From assembly GCF_036884655.1 (NCBI RefSeq), contig NC_088342.1:32851001-32915000 (forward strand): a stretch of 64,000 bases of DNA. Reading direction: 5' to 3'. Below the pieces are notes generated by a model. It was not told where the DNA came from. It did no database searches and worked only from the letters and a program-made list of their open reading frames with translations. Shown one piece after another: positions 59,384-64,000 of the stretch (position 1 is its first letter; the number at the start of each line of letters is the position of its first letter). Position numbers and translations under genes: made by a program. Source of the stretch: Musa acuminata AAA Group (lineage: Eukaryota; Streptophyta; Magnoliopsida; Zingiberales; Musaceae).

Positions 59384-59936
59384 TAAAGGATAACAAATAG
59401 ATTAAAACTCTCAAAGATCTTTTGTTGTATCAAAACGATCCTATCAATGGATGCAATTGAGATATTAGTTATCTATGCAATAATCTTATAATTATTGCTA
59501 TCTTACGCTTCAATACGATCTGCAAATGCTTTTGAGGATTTAAATAATCCTTAACTAGTAATTTAATATCACCAGTGAAATAGTGTTAGAGCTTTTACCC
59601 TTTCAAAAAACTTTATATTGTTTAAGGCCTGTGAGTGTAGTTAGACCCATTAAAAATGAAAATAGTTGAGAGATATATAATTATGTATGGGTCATATCAA
59701 AAGAAAAATTCTTGGATATAAGCAAATGAAAGAGGCAAAGGAAAGGGCTAACAACTAGATTAAATAAAACTAACACCACATTTGATAAATTTATAAGGAA
59801 GAGAGGACTCCACTTTGAGCAATATGTTGCTTTGATATCATGGGAGAAACTTTATATTCCTAACAAGTATGAGATTAGAATTATTATGATGAAGGGAATC
59901 AACGAGTATGATATTTGATAGAGGATTAAAGATAGC
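59384..59936 (-). repeat. Duplicated block C, copy 1
   Basis: 553 bp, nearly the same as 60484-61034. It includes GCTTTGATATCATGGGAGAA (59828-59847); the minus strand of this reads TGATATCAAAGC, like a decayed primer site next to an LTR end. Confidence 0.8.
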
Positions 59937-59989
59937 TATATATATATATATAGCTATATATTACTAACAAGTAAGACTTCCCTCTCCTC

Positions 59990-60015
59990 TCTATATGTAT
60001 ATATATACATATATG

Positions 60016-60052
<37 letters not shown>

Positions 60053-60198
60053 GTATATATATGTATATATATATATGTATATATATGTATATATATATGT
60101 ATATATATGTATATATATACATATATATACATAAATATATATACATAAATATATATACATAAATATATATATACATAAATATATATATATATATACAT
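59990..60198. repeat. TATG/TATA compound microsatellite
   Basis: About 200 bp of mixed TATATG and TATACATA units. Long ORFs of Tyr/Ile codons here come from the repeat and are not genes. Confidence 0.95.
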
Positions 60199-60199
60199 A

Positions 60200-60482
60200 A
60201 ATCAATCAAAAATACTTTTCTCGATAATAAGATGATCGAACCATCCTCCTCATGATTGATACTCAAACGAAAGTTTTTTCGTACCATCGCACTCATGACC
60301 ATATCATATTCATCGAATTTAGTATAACATGATTACACCCAAATCTGCAAGATATGCAAAATTACTCCCAATATTATAACATATGCTAAAGTGCAAAGGT
60401 CAAAAACTTTACTATAAAAGGGCCCTCAAATATATTATTAGAGAGACTCAGTCTCTAAAACATTTGACCCTTATAAATTTGT
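60200..60482. repeat. Duplicated block D, copy 2
   Basis: Second copy of 58012-58375, here joined directly to block C copy 2 with no AB block between. Confidence 0.85.
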
Positions 60483-60483
60483 C

Positions 60484-61034
60484 AAAGGATAAAAAATAGA
60501 TTACAACTCTCAAAGATCTTTTGTTGTATCAAAACGATCCTATTAATATATGCAATTGAGATATTAGTTATCTATACAATAATCTTATAATTATTGCTAT
60601 CTTACGCTTCAATACGATCTGCAAATGCTTTTGAGAATTTAACTCATACTTAACTAGTAATTTAATATCACCAGTGAAATAGTGTTAGAGCTTTTACCTT
60701 TTCAAAAAACTTTGCATTGTTGGAGGCCTGTAAGTGTAGTTAGACTCATTAAAAATGAAAATAGTTGAGAGATATATAATTATGTATGGGTCATATCAAA
60801 AGAAAAATTCTTGGATATAAGCAAATGGAAGAGGCAAAGGAAAGGGCTAACAACTAGATGAAATAAAACTAACACCACATTTGACAAATTTATAAGGAAT
60901 AGAGGACTCAACTTTGAGCAATATCTTGCTCTGATATCATGGTAGAAACTTTATATTCCTAACAAGTATAAGATTAGAATTATCATGATGAGGGGAATCA
61001 ACGAGTATGGGATTTAATAGAGGATTAAAGATAG
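60484..61034 (-). repeat. Duplicated block C, copy 2
   Basis: Collinear with 59384-59936 and of almost equal length (551 bp). Confidence 0.85.
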
Positions 61035-61068
61035 AAATAATATGGCCGACAACTTTATATTCCTAACA

Positions 61069-61218
61069 TGTTACAATTCTTAATTAGTCTATGATCTGAA
61101 GATTATTTATCATAATACATTTGTATGATTGAGGGTAATCTTTTCCATTCAAAATATGTATAAATATATTGTACCCCATATGAGTGAAATAATCAATCTT
61201 TCATAGCAAATCCCTTCA
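61069..61218 (+). repeat. Possible short LTR with adjacent primer site
   Basis: A 150-bp TG...CA block (TGTTACAATTC to CCCTTCA) with TATAAATATA at 61151-61160, followed at once by TAGTATTAGAGCTC, like a decayed initiator-Met-tRNA primer site. No matching second LTR or coding region was found, so it may be one end of a truncated element. Confidence 0.5.
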
Positions 61219-61720
61219 TAGTATTAGAGCTCTCTTACTTCATGCAAGACTTCCCTCTCCTCTTTATATCTCAGTGATTAGGGACATCAAATGTGTGCCG
61301 AAGGGGCAACCCACTAAATCGGTCGTGCTTGCTTTCTTTCTCTCTTCTTCCTCATTAATCATATAGTTACCCTAATTCTACAACACTAGTCATGATTTGA
61401 ATGACTATTTTACAAATCTCTAAACGTATTTACTTGTTTATACTATCCTTAGCTTTGGTCATATATTTTACATAAGTTAACATTAAGATTTAGATCGTGT
61501 ATTTTCATCAACTACTCTCTTAAGCATAGCATTATTTGGTGTTTGGTTATCAAACTCAAAGTCTTTAAATACCATCATATTATATTTGTCAAATCTAACT
61601 TTTCCTTCCAAAACCATGTAAGCTTATATGAGACCCCTTCAAAAATTCCTTTAGCTAAATTAACAAGTAGTTCAATAAAATTAGACAAGATTTATACAAA
61701 AAATTATCATAATTAGACAA
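61219..61720. other. Sequence after the short LTR, no gene seen
   Basis: No coding frame. TGCAAGACTTCCCTCTCCTC at 61245-61264 resembles a passage near 59970 (GTAAGACTTCCCTCTCCTCT), another trace of local duplication. Confidence 0.5.
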
Positions 61721-61967
61721 GATTTGTATCATAATTAGACAACCAAAATATGCTTTAATAGATAGTTAGTTCAATAAAATTTGAATAACAAGATTTATAC
61801 AAAAAATTATCATATTGGAAGTAGAAATTTGAGCAAACATGACCTACTTTATTGTTGTCCCATTAGTAATGTGATTATTAGGAATATTAAATGTAGGAGT
61901 TCTAAAAAAGAATTTTAAAGAATTCGATATCATATGATATGAACAAACAGAATCAAATATTACTTGC
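61721..61967. repeat. Duplicated block A, partial copy 2
   Basis: Matches 58547-58765 and 62084-62317, including TCATATTGGAAGTAGAAATT and TTCGATATCATATGATATGA. Confidence 0.85.
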
Positions 61968-61975
61968 AAGGTTTG

Positions 61976-62932
61976 GTGCAAGGTTTGGTGCATCTTGAAT
62001 CAGGTAGATTCAATATAATTTAATCCAACACCATCCCTTACTAAGAGAAACACTGAATAAGACCTCCACTAGTTTTGTATCATAATTAGACATCCAAAAT
62101 ATGCTTTAATAGATAGTTAGTTCAATAAAATTTGAATAACAAGATTTATACAAAAAACTATCATATTGGAAGTAGAAATTTGAGCAAACATGACCTACTA
62201 TATTGTTGTCCCATTAGTAATGTGATTATTAGGAATATTAAATGTAGGAGTTCTAAAAAAGAATTTTAAAGAATTCGATATCATATGATATGAACAAACA
62301 GAATCAAATATTACTTTACATGTCAAAAATTGTAAAGACAAAATAAAGTGATAGCATGAGAGAAAACTTGGTTGACTATGGCTTCGACATCTATATTAGA
62401 AAGTATTAGGCCAATAGAGAAAGACAAGTAGTTGCTACTGCAGCTATCTTTCTAGCAACTTTATGACATTCCTAAATTGTATGTTCAATCTTATAATAAT
62501 ATCTACAAATTAGGTTTTTACGCTCTTCATTTTGAGAGTGATTTGTTTGATCTAAATACCTTGGTAAGCATAAGTGTATTTTATGTCTTAATGGTGTTGA
62601 AGTAGTTGAAAGGATAGACTCATTTTGAACTAGTTGATAATCATACAATGATGTATTATGAGTTTCTTGGATAAAACTTTTGAAAGGGCAATAAAGAGGC
62701 CCCAACAAGCTCAAAATCATCATTTAAAGTAATTAAAAATAGATTAAATCTTAGTTTATCATGATATGTCTCTAATAATGCAATATCATTTTTTACATTC
62801 CCATCAAGGTTCACACAAAGCAAGTTGATACCAATGAGATGTCATTTGAGAACAAAACTCATTAACATATGCACCTGGGGATATTTTCATATGATGCAAA
62901 TTGGAAATATGATATTATTGAGTTAGGTCTCC
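61976..62932 (-). pseudogene. Copia gag remnant in duplicated block AB, copy 3
   Basis: Second full copy of the 58443-59383 block. The minus-strand open piece 62723-62472 encodes LCLPRYLDQTNHSQNEERKN and then the knuckle remnant CRYYYKIEHTI. Broken. Confidence 0.6.
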
Positions 62933-64000
62933 GGATCACAAATAGATTAGAACTCTCAAAGATTTTTTATTGTATCAAAACGATCCATAAAAGATCAAAT
63001 CCTTTTTCTTGTAAATTGAATGAAGAAGGATTCATAGGAATTGATTATCATATAGAAGATCAAGTCATTAATCCAAAAATCCATGAATCAAGACTCTTCC
63101 TTTAGGAGGAAGGACTCATGATCATCACATAAAAAATAAGGAATCAAGTTGTGAATATCAAAAGTCAATGTATCGAATCTTTTTTTTGTAAATAGCAAGA
63201 GGAAGGATTCATTTGAGACGATGTCGATTTAAAAGATAAATTCAAGTTACGAAAATCGAGAAGTGCGAAAAACTTATAAAAGAATTCATGTATTTGCTTA
63301 TTATTTTTAGTTATTATCTTTCACTTTTCTCTTTCTATTCCTCCACTATGAAAGTAATTTGTTGTTGCTCGTCCTACATGCCAACCAATATTGAACACTT
63401 CAAAATTAAATATACCATCACATAAGTCTCAGAGATATAACCGCAATGCCTCACCACAATGCTAAAAACTTTGCAAATATCTAGTATTGGTAACAAACCT
63501 CATAGCAAACTTTTTACCTTCATCCTCTTGTGATGATCTAAGCATGTCCTACAAATAAATCAATTTGTTCCAAAGAGAAACAGAAGAATAGAAATAGCAG
63601 GTGCCACCAATTCCACCAAGTAAACCTTTTTCATATAAAAATATGACCAAAAGTATCAAATTTATGAGGAAAAAAAAAGCTCACTGAGGGAAAGAACAAG
63701 GGTGATCTAGAAGTTGTCCGCTTGCGGAGGGAGGGCAGCCATCAGAGTTAGAGCTTATCGGGAGAATCACATCAATCGGATCGATAAGCAGCAAAAACAC
63801 ATAGTCCTAGATTAATCATGAGGACCAGATTGATGGCGGAAAAGAATCTTGCACTGCATCTTCTTTAGGGTTTTCGAACTAGAAAAGTGCAAGAAGGGAA
63901 TTGGGGGCTAACCGTGAAGTTCTGAACAAGATATGGTCGATTGTAATGCATTAAATAAATTTGTGAGAGAGTAGGGAACTCTCTTCTTTCCTTAGAGAGA
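62933..64000. other. Unassigned sequence at the window end
   Basis: No gene established. The final 350 bases are less AT-rich, and on the minus strand carry GAAAACCCTAAAGAAG (complement at 63865-63880), a telo-box-like word common in plant 5' UTRs. This hints at a minus-strand gene start, but no supporting ORF was found. Confidence 0.4.

Noticed and set aside
59926..60302. Three minus-strand ORFs of 83-103 codons made of Tyr and Ile
   Set aside because: Direct translation of the TATA/TATG microsatellite.
1..64000. tRNA, rRNA, microRNA precursor or organelle DNA insert
   Set aside because: No cloverleaf, rRNA or plastid/mitochondrial gene sequence was recognised. The tRNA-like words found are retroelement primer sites next to LTRs.

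Overview
This window is AT-rich plant nuclear DNA, with split genes, a TATA box for each gene, and deep nests of Ty1/copia-type LTR retrotransposons. Only two ordinary host genes are visible. They are paralogous two-exon genes on the + strand for small secreted TPD1-like (TAPETUM DETERMINANT 1 family) cysteine-rich proteins, at 9346-9816 and 54981-55453. The element types (copia elements with initiator-Met-tRNA primer sites, Sirevirus-like LTRs full of CpG palindromes) fit a monocot. Musaceae (Musa/Ensete) is my best guess, but it rests on general recognition and not on a search.

Layout. 1-1150: decayed minus-strand copia gag/protease. 2796-7544: a complete but dead minus-strand copia element with both LTRs. 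7545-12011: intergenic DNA around the first TPD1-like gene. 12012-34590: a minus-strand copia element (M1) whose reverse-transcriptase region is split by an LTR-internal-LTR-internal-LTR array of Sirevirus-like, pol-less elements (12870-30752). The first gag of that array is split in turn by a very young sibling-type element (14830-22090, LTRs apparently identical, 5-bp target duplication AATCT). 34722-48178: a second minus-strand copia element (M2, target duplication GCTTG) whose integrase is split by a plus-strand copia element, N2 (37585-45780). 49004-54866: a tandem duplication of about 0.75 kb directly upstream of the second TPD1-like gene; its first copy is broken by another copia element, P3 (49571-53965), of the same family as M1. 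55454-64000: no host gene recognised; it holds possible LINE/SINE tail sequence, long AT microsatellites and a mosaic of duplicated blocks (58.0-63.0 kb) carrying a minus-strand copia gag remnant.

How the parts relate. The two TPD1-like genes probably began as close neighbours and were pushed 45 kb apart by retrotransposon nesting. The least ordinary signals are RNA-structure-like. First, the N2 leader holds four copies of an 18-base motif (TTGGTCGAGTCCCTCGAG), each inside its own stem whose arms differ in sequence but still pair. Second, all three Sirevirus-like internal regions carry a run of four adjacent stem-loops just before the polypurine tract. That family also consistently lacks pol and the Gag zinc knuckle, so it looks like a propagating non-autonomous, gag-only lineage that must borrow enzymes.
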